Below the pieces are notes generated by a model. That model had not been told where the DNA came from and made no database searches. It worked only from the letters and a program-made list of their open reading frames with translations. A stretch of 22,278 bases of DNA from a virus. The first letter of the stretch is position 1; each line of letters begins with the position of its first letter. Shown here piece by piece: positions 13,918-20,861 of this stretch. Where the stretch lies: positions 1-22,278 of the IMG/VR virus record IMGVR_UViG_3300006844_000047. One strand, written 5' to 3'. The translations under genes were made by a program, and so were the position numbers.

Positions 13918-15330
13918 TCAGAGTTCCGCGAACTTGAAGGCGTTGGAAACCCGGTAGGGGTTTGCGTCGTTTTCGGGGGTGTTTTCGTACTGGCGGAACG
14001 GGCGGGACATGCAGGCATATCTCACTTCATCCACGGCGTGGTCCTCGCCGTCCGTGTCCAAATCTTCGGGATTGGTCTCGGAGTGCTGCATCATAGGCAA
14101 GGTGCGGAGGATAGCATGGCAGTTGTCGAAGAAGAAAATCATCGGGTGCCCGTCGCCGTTACCGCGAAGCCGCGCCCGCATCTGGTCCCACCCGCCCATC
14201 CTCTTGGGAATGCTTGTGCGGGTATTGTCCGCGCGGCGAAAGATCACGCGCTGCCGCGCCATCGTCTCCGCGATGGAGGGGCCGGAGATCACTGCGAATG
14301 CGGCAGGGTCCATCACACCGTAGGCTATGTCCTCGTGCCGCTCGCGAGCGCGGATTTCCTTTGCGACGACCTCGGCGGGGAGCTTCAGGCCCTCGTTGGG
14401 AGCCTTGGCCCCGTAATATTCCCGATAGCGTATGAGCGCGTTGCGGGGCAGGAGCTGGCCAAGGTGCGGCTGGTCGTCCTGAACGACGGCCCACCAGCCC
14501 ACGGAAAAAGGCTTCGCGGAGCCCCAGTCGGCAGAGCGAAACCGCGTCCAGCCTGATGGTATCTGGAAAGGTCGGATGACATGGCGTGCCTTGTCGTATT
14601 CGGGGAAAAAGGCTCCTTCGATCACGTCCCAGTCCCCGTCAAGCCACGCCCGCACCAGCTCCGGGGAGCCGCTCGCGCGGAGGCGGTTGACATAGCCGGG
14701 ATCGTTCCTCAGCAGCGCCGGATTATCGGACAGCTTCGCGGGTATGAAGACGCGGACGAGGCCGGTCTCGGGATCGTGGAAGGGACGCATGGGGCCCTTG
14801 TCGATGATCCAGTTCTTGACCCAGCCGTGGCCGGGACCGCCGGGATTGCAGGTGGCACGGAACTGGCACTTGATGCCGGCGACGTTCGAGCGAAGGGTCG
14901 CCAGAAGCTTGAATATCGGCCGGCTCTCCGCGTACTGCGTCAGCTCCTCCACGTAGACCCGCGTGAGGCTCCAGCCTTGGTAGTTCTGGGCGTCCGCGTC
15001 GCTTTCGAGATAGGCCATGTGCAGCAGCGCGCCGTTGGCAAAGCGAAACCATTTCTGCTGCCCGTCGTACTTCGCGGCGGAGCCGTACATGGCGTTGGCG
15101 ATCTCTATGGTGTCCTTCAGGTCTTCCCGTGTCTTGCGGATCATCAGGCCCTTGGCGGAGAGGCCCCAGCGGTCGGCGTGCAGCCAGAATTCGCCAAGGC
15201 TGGCGTAGCTCTTGCCGCCGCCGCGCGCACCGCCATACACCACGATGTCGAATGGGGCCCTCAGGAAGGCTACCTGAGGGCCGGGCTGTGGCTTGAAGCC
15301 AATGACTACTTTCCGGGGTTGCAGGACCAT
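13918..15330 (-). CDS. terL: Terminase large subunit
   Basis: A 470-residue protein. ATG 15330 overlaps the upstream stop as TAATG and has GGAGG 5 nt upstream; the longer in-frame start at 15384 would add an Arg-rich shadow peptide. N-terminal ATPase: Walker A GGARGGGKS (33-41), adenine-side RKTRED (65-70), Walker B VYVEE (125-129) and the coupling region ATCNPGG (159-165). C-terminal RNase H-like nuclease: acidic residues D268 in SADWGS, D341 in VMDPAAF, and D430/D434 in EDHAVDEVRYACM, the usual three-site set. Role: ATP-driven packaging motor that also cuts concatemeric DNA, working with terS and the portal. Length is normal and all catalytic elements are present. Confidence 0.93.
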   Translation of the reverse strand: MVLQPRKVVIGFKPQPGPQVAFLRAPFDIVVYGGARGGGKSYASLGEFWLHADRWGLSAKGLMIRKTREDLKDTIEIANAMYGSAAKYDGQQKWFRFANGALLHMAYLESDADAQNYQGWSLTRVYVEELTQYAESRPIFKLLATLRSNVAGIKCQFRATCNPGGPGHGWVKNWIIDKGPMRPFHDPETGLVRVFIPAKLSDNPALLRNDPGYVNRLRASGSPELVRAWLDGDWDVIEGAFFPEYDKARHVIRPFQIPSGWTRFRSADWGSAKPFSVGWWAVVQDDQPHLGQLLPRNALIRYREYYGAKAPNEGLKLPAEVVAKEIRARERHEDIAYGVMDPAAFAVISGPSIAETMARQRVIFRRADNTRTSIPKRMGGWDQMRARLRGNGDGHPMIFFFDNCHAILRTLPMMQHSETNPEDLDTDGEDHAVDEVRYACMSRPFRQYENTPENDANPYRVSNAFKFAEL

Positions 15331-15548
15331 TAGTCCTCCAGCGGAGCCCCGTCCGCGCCGCGCGTGACGGCGACGTTGGCCCACATGGCGACAGTGCGGA
15401 GACTGCGCAGGACGTAGGTCTTGTCGGGACCGGCGGGCAGGACTTCATCCAAGGCGTCGGCGTAGGTCTTGGCCGCCGCGCGAAGCTTTTCCATGCTGGC
15501 TTTCTGGGCGTCAGTCGGATTGTGGTACTCGAATGTCGATTTATGCAC
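15330..15548 (-). CDS. Acb2/Tad1-like hairpin-domain protein, candidate anti-CBASS/anti-Thoeris sponge
   Basis: A 72-residue protein from GTG 15548 with GGAGGAGA just upstream; its stop overlaps the terL ATG as TAATG. Two helices are visible: QKASMEKLRAAAKTYADALD (residues 15-34) and KTYVLRSLRTVAMWANVAVT (43-62), joined by a short EVLPAGPD turn. The signature ending in xMWANxxxxR after a helix, preceded by LP.(S/G).(E/D)K, matches what I recall of the Acb2/Tad1 hairpin family of small phage proteins. Known of the family: Acb2 hexamers sequester cyclic oligonucleotides made by CBASS, and some relatives bind gcADPR signals of Thoeris. Whether this member binds ligands cannot be told from sequence; the first helix here lacks the fully typical SREKS motif. 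Location in the packaging operon is unusual for a dedicated early anti-defence gene. Confidence 0.6.
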   Translation of the reverse strand: MHKSTFEYHNPTDAQKASMEKLRAAAKTYADALDEVLPAGPDKTYVLRSLRTVAMWANVAVTRGADGAPLED

Positions 15549-15698
15549 GGGGCTCTCCTCCTTTTAGTACAAAACGAGAACATGTCGTCAGGGGCGCGGT
15601 GTAAATTTTTGGGGCCCCCCTACCCCCCAGTATAGGGTACACTTTTTGGTTGTACCCTCCGGGTCTATACTTGGTCTATACTAGACACAACTTAGGGT
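15549..15698 (-). promoter_or_regulatory. Non-coding gap with repeats between terS and the Acb2-like gene
   Basis: 150 bp without a gene, the only sizeable gap in the packaging block. It holds an 8-bp perfect inverted repeat (AGGGTACA/TGTACCCT, 15634-15658, 9-nt loop) and a tandem 11-bp direct repeat beginning GGTCTATACT (15662-15683). A third CTATACT lies inverted at 15629-15635, and two C6 runs (G6 on the coding strand) lie near 15615-15628. No convincing sigma70 promoter is present, but TATAGA/TATACT-like hexamers occur. Possible roles: promoter/operator for the Acb2-like gene and terL, or a terminase recognition site. Confidence 0.45.
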
Positions 15699-16244
15699 TT
15701 ACTTCGACTGTACTTGGGGCTCGGGCCCGAACAGATCTTCCATAGTATCCAATACTTGGGGCTCGGGGCTCGCAGTATCGTTCAAGGTCAGGTCAAGTAT
15801 CGGCCCGTAATCCTCCAACCATTTACTTTCGCTCATCTCGTCAGGGCTCTCGGGGCTCGACGCGGGACGGCGCACAACCGCGTCAATCTGATGGCGTTCT
15901 ATTAAAAAGCCATGTAGTTTCGCCAGCCCCATTGCGGCTTGGGTCGCGGCTGACGATTGGTTGGTTTGGAGCCCCAAGCGATAGGACGCGGTCAGCAGCC
16001 CGGTCAGATATGGCAAATCTATCTTGGCCGCCGCAGCCTCGGCCTGCCTGATCTGCTCTAATCGCGCTTGCACCTTATTCATTCTTAACAAGCGCGAGGC
16101 AGCCGCGTCAGCCGCCGCAGGGCTCGCATTAGGATACACTGCCTGATAGGCCGCGCGTTGGCTAAGCCCTTGAATTATCCCGCGAATGAAGCGTTCGCGC
16201 TTGTCGCTTAGGATGACGGGCGCAATGGGAATATGAGCGTTCAT
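15699..16244 (-). CDS. terS: Terminase small subunit
   Basis: A 181-residue protein from ATG 16244; an in-frame upstream extension to 16514 is Arg-rich shadow sequence and is rejected. Residues 8-70 match the DNA-binding N-terminus of phage small terminases: LSDKRERFIRGIIQGLSQRA, then AAYQAVYPNASPAAADAAAS and RLLRMNKVQARLEQI, the tekqrrFv...g.s...AaiaAGy....A...asrLL.n..V plan. The middle is an Ala/Gln-rich oligomerisation helix (QSSAATQAAMGLAKLHGFLI), and the end is acidic (DTASPEPQVLDTMEDLFG). Role: recognises the packaging site and delivers DNA to TerL. No good ribosome-binding site is visible. Two genes upstream of terL rather than adjacent, because the Acb2-like gene lies between them. 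Confidence 0.82.
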   Translation of the reverse strand: MNAHIPIAPVILSDKRERFIRGIIQGLSQRAAYQAVYPNASPAAADAAASRLLRMNKVQARLEQIRQAEAAAAKIDLPYLTGLLTASYRLGLQTNQSSAATQAAMGLAKLHGFLIERHQIDAVVRRPASSPESPDEMSESKWLEDYGPILDLTLNDTASPEPQVLDTMEDLFGPEPQVQSK

Positions 16245-16267
16245 CGGCGCGCACCATAAACGCAAAC

Positions 16268-16291
16268 GGGCCCGGCTGAAAAGCCGAGCCC
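16268..16291 (-). terminator. Hairpin upstream of terS
   Basis: A 9-bp stem (GGGCTCGGC against GCCGGGCCC, one G-T pair) with a TTTTCA loop in the 74-nt gap before terS. The sequence after it on the minus strand is only mildly T-rich (GTTTGCGTTT), so termination would be weak or factor-dependent. It may separate the early-type genes from the packaging genes. Confidence 0.45.
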
Positions 16292-16318
16292 TAAGGCGCG
16301 CGACGGGTGAAGGATCAG

Positions 16319-16606
16319 CTATGCGCCATGATAGCGCGCGTCGGCGCGGTCGAGGTCGTCGAGGTATTCCGCATACATCGTATCGAGCATGACGCTCGAC
16401 CAATCGCCGTCGAACGTGTCGATCAGCTGACCGTCGCGCATGAGCCCGACCGTGCGCACGTCGAACCAGCCGAGCGCGGCCGACCATTTGAGGCCGAGCA
16501 ATTGTTCGGCGCACGAGCGCGCGACGCGCTCGTCAGTGCCAAGGTGATAACCATGGGTAAACGTGCCCTTGGTGGTCGTCTCGATTGAGGCAAGGAAAAC
16601 GGACAT
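16319..16606 (-). CDS. Small acidic protein, unknown function
   Basis: A 95-residue protein, ATG 16606 with GGAG about 9 nt upstream, 30 nt after the previous gene. Residues 1-20 look like a beta hairpin (SVFLASIETTTKGTFTHGYH). DERVARSCAEQLLG is a helix, DVRTVGLMRDGQLIDTFDGD a beta pair, and MLDTMYAEYLDDLDRADARY a terminal helix. No catalytic motif or family recognised. It is probably co-transcribed with the 102-residue gene from the repeated promoter upstream. Confidence 0.65.
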   Translation of the reverse strand: MSVFLASIETTTKGTFTHGYHLGTDERVARSCAEQLLGLKWSAALGWFDVRTVGLMRDGQLIDTFDGDWSSVMLDTMYAEYLDDLDRADARYHGA

Positions 16607-16636
16607 AGGAAAAAACTCCAGATTGAGGATTGAGGA

Positions 16637-16945
16637 TTACGCGGCAAGGCCGAACGGCAAGCCGGTCGCGCGGTCGATCACCATGTGACCATCGAAGCGG
16701 AATTCGCCGGCCTTGGTGGTCACGTACCACTGGTGCCGATGCTGGTGCACCGTGTAGCCGAGCCCGAACTGGTGCGACGCTTGGTTCATCTTGCGCTTGG
16801 TGGTGACGCTTTCCCATCCGCCGGCATCGAGGACGAGTGTCGCGGCATCGGCGCGCACGATCATGGTCGAATGATAAACGACGCTGACCTTGTCGGCGTC
16901 GCGGGCAATCTTGGTGCGGTAGGTCGAAAGGCGATTGTAGGCCAT
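16637..16945 (-). CDS. Small phage protein under the repeated promoter, unknown function
   Basis: A 102-residue protein, ATG 16945, with GGAG 8 nt upstream in the same leader (CCCGGAGAAACT) used by the two large genes of this region. The sequence is beta-rich: KVSVVYHSTMIVRADAATLV, LDAGGWESVTTKRKMNQASH, FGLGYTVHQHRHQWYVTTKA, FRFDGHMVIDRATGLPF. The combination YHSTxIV, a Gly-Gly-Trp turn, TTKxxMNQ and a GY.V strand is one I have seen in small phage proteins carrying only a DUF label. Function unknown. The three genes sharing this promoter are presumably expressed together, which ties it to the MoxR/VWA pair. Confidence 0.7.
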   Translation of the reverse strand: MAYNRLSTYRTKIARDADKVSVVYHSTMIVRADAATLVLDAGGWESVTTKRKMNQASHQFGLGYTVHQHRHQWYVTTKAGEFRFDGHMVIDRATGLPFGLAA

Positions 16946-16995
16946 TGCAGTTTCTCCGGGTTTTTGGTGGAGCCCTGTGCTTCACCAGAGCCCTA

Positions 16996-17024
16996 CATAT
17001 AGCAGAGCCCCTCGCATAATGCAA
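16996..17024 (-). promoter_or_regulatory. Sigma70-type promoter, repeat copy 1
   Basis: TTGCAT at 17024-17019, a 17-bp spacer, and TATATG at 17001-16996. It stands 51 nt before the ATG at 16945, with the shared GGAG ribosome-binding site at 16957-16954. The -35 box and the spacer are identical over most of their length to the copy at 19194-19222, which argues for a common regulator and recent duplication. Confidence 0.75.
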
Positions 17025-17031
17025 GGGGCTC
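17005..17031. repeat. 27-nt palindrome over the -35 region, copy 1
   Basis: A dyad with 13-nt arms (one mismatched position) running from GAGCCCC to GGGGCTC, with an inner GCAT-T-ATGC. It covers the -35 box and most of the spacer, the placement expected of a repressor operator. It could also fold as an RNA hairpin. The same 27 nt recur exactly at 19203-19229. Confidence 0.75.
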
Positions 17032-17052
17032 CAAAAACTTTTTTTCAGGGCT

Positions 17053-17361
17053 CTATTTCCGGGCTCGTCGTTTTTGCTTGCGTTTGGGCTTGATCACCAG
17101 CTTTTCCGGCACAGGCTTAAGCAACCATCTAAGCCCGATGATCGAGCCCACGCCCGACACTATGGGAACAACCATCCATCCGAACGCATCAGCTTTATGC
17201 GTCGCAATCAATGCAGCCGCTCCAAAGAAAAGCACGCCAAAGATCGAGAGCAACAACAAGCACACAAGCACAAAAGACAATCCGGCCTTGGCTGCCGGTG
17301 CCGGCGCGCGTGACAGCGCGACGGCAAAGGCACCAAGCCCGGCGACAGCGAGCGCGATCAT
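17053..17361 (-). CDS. Small three-segment membrane protein coupled to the VWA gene
   Basis: A 102-residue protein. ATG 17361 overlaps the VWA gene stop as ATGA, which decides the start over the upstream in-frame one at 17433. Hydrophobic segments: residues about 1-17 (MIALAVAGLGAFAVALS), 26-50 (AGLSFVLVCLLLLSIFGVLF and on), and 58-78 (FGWMVVPIVSGVGSIIGLRW). A 20-residue tail follows, ending in KPKRKQKRRARK, strongly basic and so probably cytoplasmic. No domain recognised. Size, three segments and charged tail resemble class I holins, but it is far from the endolysin and coupled to the MoxR/VWA pair. A membrane anchor or partner for that complex is the other reading. Confidence 0.7.
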   Translation of the reverse strand: MIALAVAGLGAFAVALSRAPAPAAKAGLSFVLVCLLLLSIFGVLFFGAAALIATHKADAFGWMVVPIVSGVGSIIGLRWLLKPVPEKLVIKPKRKQKRRARK

Positions 17362-19163
17362 CGGCCTTGCTCCAGAACCTTGGTCAGCCGCTCCAGCCCA
17401 ACCTTGCCGACCTCGTTCACGTTGACGGCACATTCGTTGCGGAAAACGCCCATCGGCGCATGGCCGATATGCAGGTTTGCGATCTCGATGCCGAGCGAGT
17501 TTTCGAGATAAAGCCCGATCTCTTTCATGATCGCCTGACCCATGTTGCAGCCACCATCAGTGACGAGGAACATCACCTTGCGCTTGCCCGTCGCGCGCTT
17601 CACTTGCGCGAGCCCTGCCCTGACCATGTTCTCGCACAATGGCGTTCCACCCATGATCTGATTGATCATGTAGGCGAACTTGCGCGCGTCGGGCTTGGCC
17701 TTGCCCTTGGTCGCCTCGTGCAGCCCACGGTCGTTGAAGACATGGGTGAAGCAATCGACGCCGACCTGCCTTGCGGCTTGCGCGACGACGAGCGACAGCA
17801 CGCTCGATGCCACGATGCTGCTGCCCGACATCGAGCCCGAACCATCGACGAGAATTTCCACGTCGGTGTCGTATCCCTCCGACAGCATCCGCTTGCCGAA
17901 AACATGCGGATCACCTTGCAGGGCCTTCGATATGCGCCGGCTGTCGAAACGCCCGTTGGTGCGACCACCCTCGAACGTGTCCTCCTCCTCGCGCTTGAGC
18001 GCACGGGCGAGCAGCGCACGCTGGCGGCCCATGCGCGCGGCCATCTGCGGCACGTACTCGACGCTGCTCGTGCCACGCCCATCGACATTGCCGACCGAAC
18101 GGCCCTGTATCTCGCGCGGCTTGGAACGGCTGATCATACCCTGACGCATGACGGCGATCACTTGCTCCTGCACCCGCGCGCGGCTGCCGGCCTGCATGTT
18201 GTCGATCTCGTTCGGCTGCAATCCTGCATCGTCGAAATCGGCATCGCTCAGTGGATCATGCTCGGCGTTCTCGTCACCCTTCGCGCCCTGCGATCCACCC
18301 TTGCCGCCAGCCTTGGCCTCGTCCTCGGGCTCGCGCGGCGCGCTCTGGCCGCCCTGCGGGGCCTCTGGAGCGTCGTCGTCGCTGTCGGCACCCTCGGATG
18401 CCTCCTCGTCCTCGTCGCGCTCAGCGGGCTCGCTGGGGCCCTCTGTGGGCTCGCGCCAACGCTCGGGCAGATCGGGCAGCTTGACCTTGGGCTTTTTGAA
18501 CTTAGCGAGAAACGCAGAGATTTCATTCGCGAGGTCGAGGCAATCCTGCGTCGTCACGCACGCGGCCAGACGCGGCAACGCCCAATCGAGGCACAACTTG
18601 ACGCCGCCCTTTGGATCGAGCCTTGCCCATATCGATTGCGCATCGACGGCATAGCCGTTCTGCGCACGCCCAAGAACAGCGATGGTCCACCCGAACGAGC
18701 GAATGTTGTTCGGATCGTATCCCTCGGCCCACGCCTTGGCCAAGAGGCTGTCCACGAGCGCGCTGAAAGCGGCCTTGGCATTGAACGCCAACTTCATATC
18801 GATGGTCAGCTTTTCCTGCCGCACGTCGTCCACGGCATTGAGCATCCGATGCTGGTTCCGGCGCACGGCCGTATCCCAGACAGCCTTGTCGGTGTGCAGC
18901 GGATGGCCGATCTCGTGCAGGAGGTAGGCGGCCCAATGATCGAACTCGCCTGCGCTCATGCGGTACTGCGCCGGGCGCACGGGCATGTTGATCGCCACAT
19001 TCAGGGGAGTGGCACCGTGAGGACGATGCCAATCGACACTGGCCGTGCCGGTCCGGCTGTCGGCGATGACGTTCACGTAGACATTATCGTTCGACAGAGC
19101 GCGCTTGAAGTAGTCGGCTGCCAGTTTCTGGAGCCCGTTCAGGGCCTCGGGGTAGGTGTACAT
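17358..19163 (-). CDS. CobT-like VWA protein with HEXXH metallopeptidase motif
   Basis: A 601-residue protein from ATG 19163, with the shared GGAG leader 8 nt upstream. Residues 70-125 contain a zinc-peptidase signature, LLHEIGHPLHTD (His83, Glu84, His87), followed by NAVDDVRQEK (109-118), whose acidic residues are in the right place for the third ligand. Residues 237-310 are a very acidic, disordered linker (DEDEEASEGADSDDD). Residues about 433-600 form a VWA domain with a complete MIDAS: D440/S442/S444 in DGSGSMS, T507 in GGTPL, and D536 in LVTDGG. Known: CobT-type VWA proteins pair with a MoxR/CobS ATPase, and that ATPase lies directly upstream here. Cobalt chelation needs CobN, which is absent from the window. 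A chaperone or protein-remodelling role is therefore more likely than cobalamin synthesis. Confidence 0.85.
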   Translation of the reverse strand: MYTYPEALNGLQKLAADYFKRALSNDNVYVNVIADSRTGTASVDWHRPHGATPLNVAINMPVRPAQYRMSAGEFDHWAAYLLHEIGHPLHTDKAVWDTAVRRNQHRMLNAVDDVRQEKLTIDMKLAFNAKAAFSALVDSLLAKAWAEGYDPNNIRSFGWTIAVLGRAQNGYAVDAQSIWARLDPKGGVKLCLDWALPRLAACVTTQDCLDLANEISAFLAKFKKPKVKLPDLPERWREPTEGPSEPAERDEDEEASEGADSDDDAPEAPQGGQSAPREPEDEAKAGGKGGSQGAKGDENAEHDPLSDADFDDAGLQPNEIDNMQAGSRARVQEQVIAVMRQGMISRSKPREIQGRSVGNVDGRGTSSVEYVPQMAARMGRQRALLARALKREEEDTFEGGRTNGRFDSRRISKALQGDPHVFGKRMLSEGYDTDVEILVDGSGSMSGSSIVASSVLSLVVAQAARQVGVDCFTHVFNDRGLHEATKGKAKPDARKFAYMINQIMGGTPLCENMVRAGLAQVKRATGKRKVMFLVTDGGCNMGQAIMKEIGLYLENSLGIEIANLHIGHAPMGVFRNECAVNVNEVGKVGLERLTKVLEQGR

Positions 19164-19193
19164 TTCAGTTTCTCCGGGTTTGGTAGTTCAAGG

Positions 19194-19222
19194 ATTATAC
19201 CAGAGCCCCTCGCATAATGCAA
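19194..19222 (-). promoter_or_regulatory. Sigma70-type promoter, repeat copy 2
   Basis: TTGCAT at 19222-19217, exactly 17 bp, then a consensus TATAAT at 19199-19194, the best promoter in the window. It begins 17 bp after the stop of the ATPase gene and precedes the VWA gene, so the two genes of the pair are not simply co-transcribed. The leader ends in CCCGGAGAAACTG before the ATG. Confidence 0.85.
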
Positions 19223-19229
19223 GGGGCTC
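19203..19229. repeat. 27-nt palindrome over the -35 region, copy 2
   Basis: Identical over 27 nt to 17005-17031: GAGCCCC arm, central GCATTATGC, GGGGCTC arm. It starts 10 nt after the ATPase stop codon, so it could act both as a hairpin at the end of that message and as an operator for the promoter it overlaps. Confidence 0.78.
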
Positions 19230-19238
19230 TATTTTGGC

Positions 19239-20780
19239 TTAGCGATTGAGCGCGGCGCTGACCTCGTCGTCGAAGGCGCGCGAGCCAGCGGAATTGTCCG
19301 GCACGCCCATCGGCTCGACCGACGTGGACGAGCTGCCCGTAAGGTGCCGCTCGAACTCGCGGTTCCACTCCAGCGTGGCCAGAGCCTCAAGCGCGGCGCG
19401 CTCGGTGTTGGGCATGGCGTTCAGCACGGCGACCTCGAACGCGACCTTGGACGAGAAGCCGTCCTTGACCGTGTTGACGAAACCCGTCATCTGGCGCAGC
19501 GACAGGATCGCACCGTCCATCTCGGGCAACTTGCGAGCCCTCTGGAAAAACTCCACGACGTGCGTCGCAGCAGCCTCGACGATGCCGGTCCAGCCCATGA
19601 GAGCCTGCACTTCCTGCGCCTTGGTGAGGTAGTCCACCCTGATCATGCGCTTGAAGCGATTGACCAGCGCGCCATTGCTCTGGTTCGTGCCGGCATAGCG
19701 GCCCGTCTCGTCACCACTGCCGTTCGTATTGTCGGCAACGCAGAGCATGACGCCCGGCGCGACCTTGATGACCTCGCCGGTCTGATGGATCGTGTACGAG
19801 CGATGGTCGTCGGCAATGCCCTGCAACAGCGCCTGCACGCCGGCCGGCGCGAGCGTCACCTCATCGAACAGGATGACCGAACCGGGCCGGCGCAGCGCGG
19901 CGACGAGCGCGCCGTCGTTCCACTGCGTCTCGCCGGCCTTGAAGCCGTCGCCACCAATGAGCGTGCCCACCTCGGTCTGCTTGGTGAAGCCGAACTTGAA
20001 AAACGGCCTGCCGGTGTAGGCTGCGAACTGCTCGGGCAGAGAGGTCTTGCCGGAGCCTCCGGGCCCGACCATCCACACGTTCGTGCCATGTTCGGCAGCC
20101 GTCGCGAACAAGCCCATGTTGGTGGCATCGACGACATAGAACGGATCGATGGCCGGCGCAGCGCCATGGCTGTTCCAGAGGCTGATCGGAGCCTTGCCGA
20201 AACCCTGCTGCGTGCGCACGCCGAACAGCTTCGAGAACTCGACCGTCTTGCCGGTCTTGACGGCGTAGGCGAGCTGCCCTTTCGGAGCCTCGCGCGCGGC
20301 CTCGACGACGCGCTCGACGACGCGCTCGACCTCGACCTCCTTCACGATCTCGATCGGCGGCTGATTGGCGGCACGCACGACGGGCTCAAGCGCACGCTCG
20401 ATCTCGGAGCGAACCAAGGGCGAGAGCAGCTGATCGACACCCGCGATGATCGACGCGACGCTGAAACCCTCTTTGGCCTTCTCGATGCGCATCGCCTCAG
20501 CGAAATCCTGACCGGCCTCGACATCGTGATGGATCACGGGAGCGGGCTTGGCAACGGGCAGGGCGATGTCGGCACCGACAGCGGTCTGCGTCGCGCCGAT
20601 CATGGCGATCACATCGTTGAGCCAGCCGTACTCCTCGGCGAACTCGATCAGCTGCGCGTTCTTGACCTCGCGGCTGTCGAGGCCCTTGCGCTCGCACCAG
20701 CCTGCAAAAGCGGACTTCGACTTGAGGAACGCACGCACCTTGCCACGGGCAACGGTAGGAATGGAAATCTGGGTCGTCAT
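19239..20780 (-). CDS. MoxR/CobS-like AAA+ ATPase
   Basis: A 513-residue protein from ATG 20780 with the shared leader. Residues 14-60 are a small helical N-terminal unit (RAFLKSKSAFAGWCERKG, LIEFAEEYGWLND) that may bind DNA or a partner. Residues 141-165 are Glu/Val/Arg-rich coiled coil. The AAA+ core spans about 200-470: Walker A GPGGSGKT (239-246), KFGFTKQTEVGTLIGGDGF around the pore-loop position, Walker B VILFDEV (302-308), sensor 1 in ADNTNGSGDETGRYAGTNQ (349-367), and an arginine-finger region NRFKR (374-378). The DxTNG and Asn-rich sensor stretch is the CobS/MoxR subtype. Role: ATP-driven remodelling with a VWA partner, encoded next. Length is longer than minimal MoxR proteins because of the N-terminal extension. 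Confidence 0.88.
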   Translation of the reverse strand: MTTQISIPTVARGKVRAFLKSKSAFAGWCERKGLDSREVKNAQLIEFAEEYGWLNDVIAMIGATQTAVGADIALPVAKPAPVIHHDVEAGQDFAEAMRIEKAKEGFSVASIIAGVDQLLSPLVRSEIERALEPVVRAANQPPIEIVKEVEVERVVERVVEAAREAPKGQLAYAVKTGKTVEFSKLFGVRTQQGFGKAPISLWNSHGAAPAIDPFYVVDATNMGLFATAAEHGTNVWMVGPGGSGKTSLPEQFAAYTGRPFFKFGFTKQTEVGTLIGGDGFKAGETQWNDGALVAALRRPGSVILFDEVTLAPAGVQALLQGIADDHRSYTIHQTGEVIKVAPGVMLCVADNTNGSGDETGRYAGTNQSNGALVNRFKRMIRVDYLTKAQEVQALMGWTGIVEAAATHVVEFFQRARKLPEMDGAILSLRQMTGFVNTVKDGFSSKVAFEVAVLNAMPNTERAALEALATLEWNREFERHLTGSSSTSVEPMGVPDNSAGSRAFDDEVSAALNR

Positions 20781-20832
20781 GGTAGTTTCTCCGGGTTGAA
20801 GTCTGGGGCTCCATGCCCCATCGACTTTTTAT

Positions 20833-20861
20833 ACCCTACCACACTTCCTCTCATAATGCAA
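20833..20861 (-). promoter_or_regulatory. Sigma70-type promoter, degenerate repeat copy 3
   Basis: TTGCAT at 20861-20856 with the flanking GGAGCCCC retained; at 17-bp spacing the -10 position reads TAGGGT (20838-20833). A TATAAA lies 5 nt further at a 22-bp spacing. The downstream half of the palindrome present in the other copies is lost here. The leader again ends with CCCGGAGAAACT before ATG 20780. Expression may differ from the other two copies. Confidence 0.6.

Noticed and set aside
15331-15384. Upstream extension of terL
   Set aside because: Adds an Arg/Gly-rich peptide and lies over the Acb2-like gene; GGAGG and the TAATG overlap point to ATG 15330.
16245-16514. Upstream extension of terS by 90 residues
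   Set aside because: The added sequence is Arg-rich and overlaps the well-formed 95-residue gene; the small-terminase domain begins right after ATG 16244.
17211-19217. 668-residue open frame on the plus strand opposite the VWA gene
   Set aside because: Arg/His/Leu-rich, low-information sequence with no start signal, exactly antisense to a gene with clear catalytic motifs. Such long antisense frames are expected at this GC content.
17358-20780. Literal cobalamin biosynthesis function for the CobS/CobT-like pair
   Set aside because: The large chelatase subunit CobN and other pathway genes are absent here, and the HEXXH motif points elsewhere; similarity to CobS/CobT reflects the MoxR-VWA superfamily.
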